From assembly GCA_000231825.2 (NCBI GenBank), contig JH720363.1, positions 1 to 64,000 of the forward strand: DNA of 64,000 nucleotides. Direction: 5' to 3'. The DNA is from Tetrahymena elliotti 4EA. Lineage: Eukaryota > Ciliophora > Oligohymenophorea > Hymenostomatida > Tetrahymenidae. Every line of letters starts with the position of its first letter. The first letter of the stretch is position 1. The notes beneath the pieces are model-generated. The model did not search any database, was not told the DNA's origin, and saw only the letters and a list, made by a program, of their open reading frames with translations. Positions 37,497 to 49,276 of the stretch are shown here, piece after piece. Both the position numbers and the translations under genes were made by a program.

Positions 37497-39042
37497 AAAT
37501 AAATTAATAACTATAATTCACCTGTATATCACCTAAATATTATTTAAAACAAGTTAATTTTCCTCATTTACCAATCATTCACTCACACACACACAAATAC
37601 ATACATACTTATTTATTAACTAGCTTTATTAAAAAATAACTGATTCATAAATAAAAATAATAATAAACAAATAAAATAAAAAATAAAGAATGATCTATCT
37701 AATCTACTAAATTTTAATCTTATTCCATGCACTATGTTGTATTGATAACATCAATCAATCATTTCTCATAATAACCAAACAAGCAAACAAATAAACAAAA
37801 TCATACTAATTATAATATCAAAATGTAATAATGATGACACTTTAAAAATGTTTTAAAACTCCCATACAAAAGTTTCAGAAATCTAAAAATATACTTCTAG
37901 TCTAATTTGTCTAATTTTCTACTAGGTTCATTGATTGATTCATTAAACATTAAACAGCAAAAAATCTTTCTTTTTAACTTAATTCTCTGAAAAAAAAACA
38001 ATTTGTTAATAAAAAGATTTAGAAAAAAAGACCTTTTAATGAAAAATAAATAAGAAGGTTTTAATTATAATATCTAATAATTTTTTATCAAAAAATATTA
38101 TCTTATTCTAACTTAATTCTATCTATCATAAATGTTTGAAATTGTATTCATTCATTCTACCTTTCTATTATTATTTTTAATGTATCAATTTATTTAGTTT
38201 TTATTATTTGTCTTTCTCATTCTAAACTCTATCTTTAGCAAGAACATTGTTTTATTATTAATATCCCCTAAAAAATATTTTCAAGATAAAGTATAGCAAA
38301 AATATTTAACCAAAATGTTAGTCTATTCAAAACTATTAAATAATTTTATAATTTTGCAGCTTTTTTTTCATTACTAATTTTTGTAAATTTCTAATAGCTT
38401 CTATCAAATCCTTAGTATAAACTGTTTTAATCTAATTTCTTCTTTTTCTCCACTTCTTGATAATCTTTGTCAATTAATTCTTAAAGAATTTATTTGTTTT
38501 GTTTACATGTATAAGCTATTTATGGCTTTGATTGGTTCTTAAAGTATTTTTCTTCAAAGATATTTTAAAATATAAAACCAAATAACTAATTTTCTTATTT
38601 TTTACTAATTCTATCTGAAATGTTTTAGCATGGAATTTATTTATATTACTCCATTTTATTCTTATTACAATTGAGAAAATAAATATTCCAAAATTAAATT
38701 AAATTTTTAATTTTTTATCTACAAAATCATTTGTAATTCTTTTATTGCATATTTTAAAATAAAAATTTATTTTATATTGAATAATAAATAAAGGTACTTT
38801 AAGTAATTTTTTATTTTAGAATATGATAAACTCTACTAAATAATAAACTAATAATATTAAATTATTTTGTTAGTAGAATATCATTATTTTATATTTTAAT
38901 TAATTTCTAAGTATTTCAGATTATTTTGAAAAAGTTAGTGTTAAATTCAAATAAGATTCTGTAATTAAGTTAAAAACATTTCTAGAAAATATATTAAAAT
39001 ATTGAAATTTACTCTCTTAAAAACTGAAGTATTGAGAATTAA
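37497..39042. other. Intergenic region, no gene seen
   Basis: AT-rich spacer between two plus-strand genes, with a short CACACACACAC stretch near 37580. No gene-like frame was seen. Confidence 0.5.
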
Positions 39043-39318
39043 ATGAGTGATTTACCATCAGTTGATTAAGCAACCTTAAAAAGTTCTACCGAGATGAGAT
39101 TAAAGGCTTATAAATCATGTTATGAGGAATGCCATTTTTAAAAAAGAACTTTGACATTTTAGACAATTAATCATACAGTTTATGAATGCCTACATTATTG
39201 TGCAGTTAAATATTAAAAATCTTATGAGTTAGTAGCTAAGAATTTGCAAGAATACATAAATAAAGACTCTCTAAAAAACAATATGGATGCATAAATTTTT
39301 GATTAAAAAGCAGAATGA
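39043..39318 (+). CDS. Small Tim-like twin CX3C protein
   Basis: Single exon, 276 nt, 91 residues, TGA at 39316-39318, with five in-frame TAA/TAG near the N-terminus and middle that hide it from a standard-code search. It has two CX3C motifs: CYEEC at residues 26-30 and CLHYC at 49-53, separated by 18 residues, in a helical protein. This twin CX3C layout and the length of about 90 residues are those of the small Tim chaperones (Tim8/9/10/13), which escort hydrophobic precursors through the mitochondrial intermembrane space using two disulphides. The inter-motif spacing is a little longer than the usual 11-16. Other CX3C or twin-CX9C-like mitochondrial proteins are possible. Start: the first ATG, which gives a normal family N-terminus. 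Confidence 0.65.
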
Positions 39319-41285
39319 GAATGATTATTTTATATAAAGACTCTAAATATCATGTGTGGAAGGAAATTTAAAACAAAAAGATTGAATGATGTTGAAAGTA
39401 TAAGCCCTTTTAGATATATTTAAAATAAGCAAAAAATATAATGCTTAATAGTAGAAAAATCAATAAAGTGACTGTAAAAATAAATAGAAGATTTATTATT
39501 ATAAATTATTAATAAAAAATGGAAAATTATTTTAAATAAAAATAATGTTTTTATTTATGTTGGGTACTAAGCTCACTCTACTAATATTGTAATTAGCAGA
39601 TACAATTTGAACTTAATTCTCATCAATTTGCGAAAATTACTTTCACAGAAACTATGTTAATTTAGTTAATGTAAAATTGGTTTTTCGCTACTCATCAATA
39701 CACATTCATTCATTTATTGATGTTTTTATTTGTTTTTATTTTGAATTCTGATATGATAATAATAAGATTAAAATAAGCAATCAAAGAATATTGTATTCAT
39801 ATCACTTTATATTAAATTTGATTAGCCTCTAAAATATTATGGTTTTATCCAAAATTATTAAAATATCTAAATAAAATTAAACAATCATGTAAGATTCAGT
39901 TGTTGTATTTATTTTAGACTACTTTTAATTTTCAAAATGTGAAATTTATTTTTAAGAATCTCATAACAGATTTACTGAAATTTAATTATTATTTCATTAA
40001 CTCCTAAACTAACTTAAATTTTTACTAAATTTATTGTACATTCACTTTTTGTTAATGAAAATATACTTCAAGATGCTGTTCTTTCTCAACAATCACAATA
40101 AAAGAAGAAAAAAAATTTTTATTGCCAAACAACAGATTCAACTACCTTTAATTATTATTTTATCAACCTAAACTAACTTAAATCTTTACTATTTTTCTTC
40201 TATATTAACTCTTTTTGTTTTAATTAAAATAAAATTAAAATTGTATAAACATTTAGTATCTCTTTAAGTTCTTAAATAGTTCATAAATAGATAATATTGA
40301 GGACTTTTAAAAATGGATTACTAACAACATTCTAAAGTAAAATTAGTAGTCTGTTCTCTACTCAGCTAACTTAAATTTTGCAATATTTCTTCTGTTTTCA
40401 CTCTTGAGATTTTAAAATAAATTTTAAGAACTATTTTTTTTCTAAATCACCATAAAAAAGAAATTAAATTTTTAAACAAATAATGGATTTAACAGTACTT
40501 TTGCTTTATTAAATTAAATTTAACATTCTTATGAGTAAAATAGCATTTTTTGGATATGATTTAACTTTAATATGGTTTTATTTAATAATTTTATATATCT
40601 TTAATACTAGATTCTATTTTTAGAAATAAATTGTTTTGAGGTGAAAAATTGAGAATTAGATTTGAGCAAATAATAAAAGAAGAAAAATATGCATAAATTG
40701 AGTCTGATGCTAAGCTTGTTTGTGGCTTAATATTTTAATCAAATTAAACTAATATAAATAAATGAAGATTCTTCATAAATAATTTACTGATTATTTATAA
40801 ATTGGGTGAAAATGAGAGTGAATTAATAAATGTACTATCAATTGGACAGTAATATCTCTTGTTGATGACGCATTCTTTTAAAATATCAATTTTTAATATT
40901 TTTTTATTTTTACTTTTATTTGATCATGAATTAATAAGCTATTTAAGTTGATTACAAAAAGAAGCGAGGCCAACAACATTGATTTCATTCATTTAAAAAG
41001 TGAAAGATGAATAATAATAATTCAGTCAAAATTTAAAAATAATTATTTTCTATTTATCTATTTTTGAGTGCTGTTTATCAATACTAAACTAAAAAAGAGA
41101 AGAAAAAGAAATTAATTAATTAAATAAATTAATTAATGTCCACAAAAATTATTTTAGGATAGTAGCAAATAGAATTACATAAACACAATTTTAGCTCAAT
41201 TTAATAGTATAAATAGGAAGGGAGAACTACACTGACACTGACAAAATACTCACAAGAAATTAATAGCGTTGATTCTCATTCATAG
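39319..41285. other. Intergenic region with a weak short repeat
   Basis: AT-rich DNA. Three related segments occur at about 40004, 40168 and 40361 (core CTAACTTAAATxTTxxxA), and the AATCACxATAAAAxAAGAA segment near 40091 recurs near 40445. No gene-like frame was seen. Confidence 0.5.
40000..40515 (+). repeat. Degenerate ~170-190 bp tandem repeat
   Basis: CCTAAACTAACTTAAATxTTTACTA occurs at 40003 and 40167, and a weaker copy CAGCTAACTTAAATTTTGCA at 40363. Downstream parts (CACxATAAAAxAAGAA ... TTxAACAxTAC) are shared by the first and third segments. Copies are diverged. Confidence 0.5.
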
Positions 41286-44200
41286 ATGAATACAAATACA
41301 AATTACTTAAGCTCTTCTGCTTCACCATTATTATCAATTAATAATTCAGCTAATATTCCTGCAAACTTAAATCATAACAATAATAATTTTTAAAGCAATT
41401 TTCAACCTATGAACTAGCATATAGGTAATCCAGGTATATAAGGATAATTTATGAGCAATAGTAGCAACTACCAAAGCAGCTCTAGTAATAGCAATGCAGG
41501 AAGTGTCTTAGTTAAAAATGTTATTAAGAATGCATTGGAAGCAAATGAAAAGATAGAAATTAGACCAATTGATAAAGAAAGTAAAAATTATTTATTGGAG
41601 AAATCTCCTACGACTCTGGGATAGCAAATATATGAAACATTAATGGCATAATAGCTATAGTTCTAAACATAAGGTTAACAATAACAGTAGTAAAACTAGA
41701 TGTCATATTAAAATCAGCATATATAGTAATAGCATTCAGATTTACAGTAGTAGTAACCTAGTTTATAAAAGTACTATTCATAGAATGCAACTTATAATAG
41801 TATTCCATAGATTAACTATAGCAGCTTAAGTTAAAATGCTAATTCAAGTAATCAATAATCAAATTAGCCAACTAATCCAAACAGCTAAACAAAAATTTAA
41901 AATTAAGATCAAGCTTCTACGGGGATTAATAGTGCTCGTCTTTCTGCAAAAAATTATATTTCGAATGTAAATAATACTTAAAGCTAAACAACTAATGCAA
42001 GTAATACATAGGGAAATAGCGGTGTTAGAAATCATACACTTGAGAGAGTAGATAACTCTCGTTCAGGTAATTTAAACAATAAAGTTCAAAACACTTTTTT
42101 GTACAATAAAGCAAACAATGGTTTAAATTCTTCCTCTGGAGCAGTTCCTTAATCTAGTGGCAATATGCCTAATAATAATCTATTTCGCAAATCGCTTGAA
42201 TACAGCTTAATAAATCAGTTATCAGGAATTACTTAAAATAGTGCTGCATCAAATGGCAATCATATTCATAGCACAACAATCAATTTATTCAGTTCTCCCT
42301 AGCTAAATCCATCTCAGAATCCATCAACCATAAGTTAAGTTAATTTATCTCGCTCTCAAAATACAAAAGCAAGTAATAGTGAATAAACAAGTAGCTCTAT
42401 TGGTATTTAAGATTCTAAATTTTATGATGGCGGCTACAATAAAACTAAATCTCCAAGAGATCTTTAAGGAGCTTAGAAAACCTCAAACAAAGAGTAAATT
42501 ATTTTAATTAGATTTTTAGAGTAGTTTTTTCATTAAAATTAACTTTCAAAATTAATTTTTTTTACAACAAAAATTTAACTTAAAAGATTTAAAAATATCC
42601 AAAAAGTTATATTTTATTTTAATAAAATAAATTAGCAAGCTATCTAATATCACTGATTATGAGGCCTTGAATTAGCAAAATTAGTTATAATAGCAATCCC
42701 AGCTTTAATCAAGAATGTCAACAAGTTAGCATCATTATTAAAGTAATTAGCCAAGTTTTAATTTAATAAAATAAGAGTAATAAAGCATTCAAGGAATGGC
42801 AGTAAATGAAATTGACATAGGCAGTAGATCTCTAGAAAGGAAAATATAGCCTATTTAGAGTAAGCTGAGCAGTACTACTAGTGTTACCTCAAAATTTATG
42901 AATCAAAGCATTTAAAAGCAATCAATATCTGGAACTTAATATTATCAATCAAGCTAATAAAACGAATAGCAAACCTTAGCATAAAAATACAGCAATCCTT
43001 TAAACTCTTAAAGCAGATAAGCCCATCACTCTAGCGCAATCATTAATGCTGCAAAAGCTAAAAGTAGCAGATCGAATACACCTACAAAAAGTGGTAATAG
43101 CAGTAATTATATGAGCCCAAGTCCTTCTTTTCTAGGATAAACTTCTTTGGTAAATTCTCAGTAGTAATTGTAACAACAAAGCAGCTCTTCATCGAATGCT
43201 AAATTGTCAAATAAATTCTTATAAGAATACAATTCAATCAATTAAGTCTAACAATAAAATGTTAAAAATGTAAATAATCAAAATAGTTCTAAACAGCAAC
43301 TTTAATTCCAAAAATCGAATTCAATAAATAACAATAATTCTTCTTTGGTTGGTCAAATAATTTCAATTAACAGCAATTCAAATGATTTAAACTCTAAATA
43401 CTCTCCTCGTAGCTCCACAAATCTACAAAGTTAAATTTAGAAAATATCATCAACAATATCTCCTATAAACTCATTTAACGCAAACTAGATATCCAACTTA
43501 TCTACCTCACCTAAGCTATACTAGACATAGACATCACAGCAAGTACCAAAGGAAAAAAGTGATAATTATTCGAATTATCATTCAAATGATGAAAAACCAA
43601 AAAGTTAATCATAACTGCACTCATCTATAACTCCACCAAAACAAACAGAAGTGAACTTAGAAACTAAATCATAAGCTAGTAGAATAACTCAAGACCCAGT
43701 TAGCAATTTCTTAGATAATTAAAATGCAAGAATTGCATCTACCATGTAAAATACTTAGGAAGAAAGAAGAAGCACCTCCATGAATAAAGTACCAATCCAA
43801 ACAGCTACTTTCAGTACAAATAATGCTAATGCTTCTTAAAGTATTAATGTGAATAACTTCATCATGTAATAAAATGGCAATCTTTTTGTTTCCTCTGACC
43901 TAGAGGCTAACAACTAACAAAACTAAAACATAAATTATTAAAACAAGCCTAAATCTCCTACAGCAAACCAAGTTAAATCTTAAAAGCCATTTGATTTTGG
44001 TCAATTTAATTCATAGAATTTGCAAAGCAAACCAACTTCATTAACACCAACAACAATAGCTTCTAAATTATCATATAAGCCACTCACATTAAACACAGAA
44101 GAAGCTAATTAAAATCAAAATTAAACTAATTTGCCTTCTTCAAAGAGTAAACAATTCCATTCAAAATTATTAGAATAGGCTAACCAAAGCAAATCATAAG

Positions 44201-45141
44201 TTAGTGATGATACATTATTCAACTAATAACAAATACATCAACAATATTATGCACCATCTTCTAATTAGTATCACAGCAGAATCTCATTAGCAGGAGTACC
44301 TGGAAGCTAAGTAAATAACTCTCCTCATTCATAAAATTAACAAAATAAAAGCATAGATAAAATAAATCCAAAGAAATAATCTACATTAAAACTACTCTCT
44401 GATAAGAAAAGCAACCAAACTTTACAAAGTTCAAAGAGTCCCAAAAGCACAAATAACAATTCCTTTTAATAAAATCTACCTTATCAAGCAAGTGCTGCTT
44501 CTTCTGCAACAAATGATAATTCCATGACTCATTCTTCAATAAAAAGATTTGAAACTTCAGAGCAGTAATCTTCATCTACCCATAATATAAATTTCTCTCC
44601 ATTCACTAAAAAGAACACAGAAGAACACTCTACACCTACTCATGCCAGCAAACAAGAAACAAATAACAAAAGCTAAAATAATTCTTAGTTGATAGAATTC
44701 CCTTTTTATTCAACTTTTTCATCTAATTTAACCAAAAGCCCTTCTACATAGTAACAAAGTGCTTAAATGCAAGAAATGAGTAAAATAAAAGATAAAATGA
44801 AAAAAATCCTTGACACCCACAGTAAAAAAGAAAAAGTTCTTCAAAACGAAAACTCTGATTTAAAAAACTAAATTTTATAACTTAAACAGCAAATATCAAC
44901 TCAATAAAATGAAATAACATCATTAAAAACTTAAATCACATCTTAGTAGCAAAATAACAGTTTATAATATTTCAATAACAGCAATGCTAATTAATTCTAG
45001 ATGTCCTTCTAAAATCTATTTATAAACTCTTAAGACTATACTTCACAAAAAGGGCAGCAAAACTCACCTCAGTAGTAGCAAGTTGAAAACAATTAAATAT
45101 TTTAATCTCCCCTCGAAATATCATTCTAATAACATTAATGA
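41286..45141 (+). CDS. Large Ser/Asn/Gln-rich low-complexity protein with C-terminal coiled coil
   Basis: Exons 41286-42493 and 42636-45141 (142-nt intron, GTAAATT...AATTAG) join to 3714 nt, 1237 residues, with TGA at 45139-45141. Almost the whole protein is prion-like: runs of Gln (mixed TAG, TAA, CAA, CAG), Asn and Ser, with short basic-Ser patches (AKSSRSNTPTKSGNSS-like at about 43045-43100) and many SP/TP sites that could be phosphorylated. One less repetitive stretch near residues 80-110 (VLVKNVIKNALEANEKIEIR) could be a short folded element. The last ~150 residues contain a heptad coil (KMKKILDTHSKKEKVLQNEN, then SDLKNQILQLKQQISTQQNE), followed by more Gln/Asn. No family is recognised. 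An RNP-granule or scaffold role would fit the composition but is inference. The ATG at 41286 is chosen because no earlier in-frame ATG was seen nearby. Confidence 0.82.
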
Positions 45142-46462
45142 ACATTAAATTACCATTTAAATTTTCAAGTTTGACAACAAAAACCTCTAAAATAAAAATA
45201 TAATTATTCTCTCTTCATTTCATAAATAATAAATATATTCTATCCATAAACAAAAAAATCTGTATTTTATTAAATAGTTGATTCATCTTCATATAATTAA
45301 ATAATTCTTCACCCTAAACCTTCCCTTAAATCAATTTAATCTGAACATATTTTTTTTAACAGCCTCTTTTTATAGTAAAATCAAAAATCTGACTAAATAA
45401 ATTCATTCTAAAATTAGTATTAATTGATTTAATATAAGTTAATCTTCAAAAAGTATCAATAGAATTAGAAAAATTTAAGTTATTATTTTGAAGAATCAGA
45501 ATTTTTTGAAATTTTATTTCATTCAATTTAAATAAAACAAAACAAATTTCTGATATTTTAATTATTTTAATATTACAATTAAAAACATTTTAAGAAATGA
45601 TTTAATTTAATTAAAAAAATTAAAACACAATTTTATTTTAAAAAGAAATTTTATTCATTTCTGAATATTTTTTAATCTACTTTATTACAATAATTTTGTC
45701 TAATTTTTTTTGAATGATTAAAATAAATTTAATTTAAAATTAAATCTTTTAATAAAAATAAAAATTTATATTATTTTTTTAGAATTTAAATGTTTGTTAG
45801 ATATTTCATTTGGAAAGTGAGTAATGGAATTGAAGAAGACTTATTACTATACTTTAAATGATTATTCCCAATGAATATCTACTACCTCTTGAATTTCTAT
45901 TGTTCCCTTTAATCTTTCTTTTTGATATTAAGAAATTTTTTCAAATCACAAATATCTTTATATTCTGATTAAAATTAGATAAACAAAAATATTTAATTAA
46001 TGCAAAATAAATAGAAATTGTATAATGTAATGAATAAATGTACGAATTGAAATAAACAAAAATTCTTTTTATCTTCATTTCATACTAAATACAAATATTT
46101 TAAATATTAATTTTTAATATAATTTAATTAATAATAGTATCATTAAATATCTATGATTAAGTTTACACAAATTTAGATGTGAGATTATTGTTGATATGTT
46201 TATGGAGAATTATTGTTTTTACACTTTAAAGTTTTAATTTAAAAATATTTAATACTGTAAAAAAACATTACAAAAAACTGATTATCTTTTAATTAGTGAT
46301 AGAATCTCTATCTGTTTTTGATTTGCAAAAAAATTAATTTAAGATTCTACATAGTTTATTATTGATAATATTCTGTATTAATTTCAACTTGTTTTGGAGA
46401 TATCTTATTAATATTAAAACAAATTATTGATAAAAAGATTAATTATCAGAAATAAAAAAGAT
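45142..46462. other. Intergenic region, no gene seen
   Basis: AT-rich spacer between two plus-strand genes; no gene-like frame or repeat was recognised. Confidence 0.5.
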
Positions 46463-47681
46463 ATGGATATATTTTTGGATTCTTTGTAATTCTACACACC
46501 TATGTTGAATAACTTACTTTTATTCATAGGAGTTTAGTATTTTAACAATGGATACTTTTTAGGCTTTTTTTTGCAGTGCTTGGCTAAGAAACTTGATGAA
46601 ATCCTTCCCTTGGATGATAAAAATATGAATAAAGAAGAATCAAATAAAAAGAAAAATCATATTTTATACACAATACCTCTTTTCTTGGCTGTCATTTCAG
46701 ATACTTTTTAAATGTTTTATGTCATAAACAAAGTTACTAGCAGCAACTCGGAGCTTTCAGCCTTAAACTGTTTCCTTTAAATTAGCTCGGCTGGTTTAAC
46801 ATTAGGAAATACTGTAAATGTTTCTCATGAGCTAATTCATAGATTAACAACTATCGAGCAGGCTATGGGTACTATTATTCAAATATATTTCTATTAAAAT
46901 ATTTACAATATTTTTAATATTTTTTTTAAAAGGATTTTTGAATTTTGTTAGAGTCATGTACTCTCATTATCCTATTTTTCATTTATTATGGCACCACAAG
47001 CATGTTGGTACAGAAAAAGACCCAATTGTTGCTAAGAAAGATGAGACTTTATATTAATATCTTCCTAGATAATTATGGGGTAATTATGTTGTCTCCTGGA
47101 AATGTGAAAATGAAAGAATAGTTTAGCAAGAAAAATCTTAGTTCCCTTACCTACATTACAAGAATAGAATGATTTATAATAGTTTACTTTAACTTGCTTT
47201 CCCTTTATTGATGCTAACAATATATGGAAGAAAAGGATTATATTGGTACTTGTGGATGGTTTTTGTTGCAGTCATAGAAGCTGAAATTGTAGAATATTTA
47301 GAGCATTATGGACTCTTTGTTACTTAAGATAATAAAATCTCTTATGACTGTGCTTGGAATTCTCCTATGAGATATACTAACATGTCTTCATTCAAACTTG
47401 AAAGACACGCTGATCACCATGTAAATGCCTACAAAGAATATCAAATCTCTACTTTTGAATATTCATGGCCTTTGCTTCCTGAAAGCTACTTATTCATGAT
47501 TTAAGTTTCATTAAATCCAAAACTCTGGTTTTCTATCATGAACCCTCGTTTAGAGTCCTTTTTTGCCAAAAAAGAAGTGTCTAAAGAGCATCAATCATTT
47601 GAAAAAGAAAGTCTATCTAATTTCTACCAAAAGCAAGTTTTAACTCATTCAATAATATTTTTGCTATCATTTGTCTTTTGA
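46463..47681 (+). CDS. AlkB-type membrane hydroxylase, copy 1
   Basis: Exons 46463-46868 and 46933-47681 (64-nt intron) give 1155 nt, 384 residues. It belongs to the alkane 1-monooxygenase/xylene monooxygenase branch of the membrane di-iron fatty acid desaturase-hydroxylase superfamily. Its histidine boxes are all present: NVSHELIHR (His122, His126), HLLWHHKHVGTEKDP (His152, His156, His157) and LERHADHHVN (His294, His297, His298). The family EYLEHYG element lies between boxes two and three, and PLLPESY and NPRL lie near the C-terminus. Hydrophobic segments flank the boxes (LNNLLLFIGVQYF, HILYTIPLFLAVI, LLQLAFPLLMLTIYG, YWYLWMVFVAVIEAEIVEYL, HSIIFLLSFVF). The expected place is the ER or another endomembrane, with electrons from a separate reductase. 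The substrate (alkane, fatty acyl chain or sterol-like lipid) cannot be told from sequence. A paralogue lies 1.6 kb downstream. Confidence 0.88.
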
Positions 47682-47825
47682 ATAAAATAATAAAATCAAT
47701 GGAAATGATTAATCCAACAAAAGAGGGAATGCATAAATTCAATAATTTGTTTTATTTTTTTTGTTAATTCAATTGTGGCTCTTTCTATTTTAAAAATTTG
47801 TTTTTTTAACTAATAATAAACATAT

Positions 47826-48035
47826 TTGATGCAATTTATTTAAATTCAAGAGATATAAAATATGTAATTTGATTCATTACTTTCTTTTTGCACAAATTAA
47901 ATATTTAAGTGAATGTAAACAAATTTTTTAATTTAATCAAAAATTGAATTTTAATTTAAATCCATTCAAAAAAATGTGTCATTCAGCCTATTAAAATAAA
48001 AGTTGTTAAATATAAACAAATCTTCTTTTATTCAA
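47826..48035 (+). repeat. Copy of the segment upstream of AlkB copy 2
   Basis: TGATGCAATTTAT, ATTCAAG-AGATAT, TGTAATTTxATT and TACTTTCTTTTT recur in the same order at 49039-49110. CTCAGCC-like and AACAAATCTT blocks follow in both (to about 48035 and 49235). The similarity lies entirely in non-coding sequence. Confidence 0.6.
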
Positions 48036-49038
48036 TAATAATTAGAAATTTTGACTAGATCTTAATTCAAATAAAAAGTTTAGTATTCTATTTATATTAT
48101 TTTTAATGAAATGGTGTGAATAATTCTTTTGTTTTCTTTGCAACTAAAAGATGCAGTTTAAAATATGTTAAAAATTTATTTTTTATCCTAATAAAACGAT
48201 TATTGATGTTCAAGAAAAAAAATGAATTTAGTCAAATTTTTTTGAATGTTTATTTAAGTATAAAGCTTAAAAATGAAAATAATAAATCACTTTATTTGTT
48301 AACAAGAATAATTAAATATTTAATTTAAAAATTAAAGTTAGTTAACATTTAGATTTGCCTGAAAACATTTTAAAATGTCAAAATTTAGGTTCTCCATAAA
48401 AAATGATTCAAGAAAAAAAGCATAAATATGATCTTTATGTTAATGAAGAGCAACCTCTATATAATTTTGAGATGCAATTATTTATGGTAAATACAGGGTA
48501 TATTATAACTTAAAAATTATAAAAATATAGAATCACTTAATTCATTTAAATCGAGAATAGAGAACCTCAATACATATTTTTTGTATTTTTTAATAATAAA
48601 GGTCTCTGTTAAAAATTATCCTTAATATGTAATATTATTTACTATTATTTATAGAATCATTAACTTATATACTTATGAAGTTGTTGAAAAAAGAAACATT
48701 ATTTTATTTCTTTTAAATTTTGAAATTTATGAAAATTATTTTTGTAAGTCAATTCAAAATAACATGAAAATAATAATTCTTTCCTTTATCAATGAATTAA
48801 TAATGATTTATGAGTCATTTTTGATATAATTTAGATAATTCTGATCAATTTTAAAAAATTAAAATTTCTTGAAATTATTCTTTATTTGAATAACATTCTT
48901 CTCAATCAAATAGGAGTTTATTACATTTTCATTTAAGTAAAATATGTAATTAATTTTTTGGTTGATTTTAAACTATTTTTTAGCTACTAAGATAAAGATT
49001 GGACTTAAATTGAAAAATAAAGGTTATTAAAAGATAAG

Positions 49039-49235
49039 TATGATGCAATTTATAGCTATTCAAGATATATAAAATTTGTAATTTAATTAGCTACTTTCTT
49101 TTTATGACTAATAAATTTTAATTAAATGTAAGCAAGTTTCTTTTTTTCAATTCTTAATTTAATAAAAATTTACATTTCTACCAATTAAATCTTCAACTCA
49201 GCCAACAATAATTATTAAAAAACAAACAAATCTTA
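49039..49235 (+). repeat. Upstream segment of AlkB copy 2, also found at 47826-48035
   Basis: Matches the segment 145 bp downstream of AlkB copy 1. It lies immediately before the start at 49277, so it probably includes the promoter and 5' UTR of copy 2. Confidence 0.6.
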
Positions 49236-49276
49236 AAATTTTCAATTTTTATCAAGTTATCTTGTACTTACAGAAA

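Larger units (their letters stand above)
47682..49276. other. Spacer between the AlkB paralogues, with a duplicated segment
   Basis: AT-rich DNA. 47826-48035 resembles 49039-49235, the segment just upstream of the second AlkB gene. Between them, an ATG at 48403 begins MIQEKKHKYDLYV, loosely like the MQEKKFKQFES start of the second gene, but nothing after it resembles the hydroxylase. The ORF at 48116-48328 looks random. Confidence 0.5.

Noticed and set aside
48116..48328. 70-residue plus-strand ORF between the AlkB genes
   Set aside because: No similarity to the neighbours and random composition.
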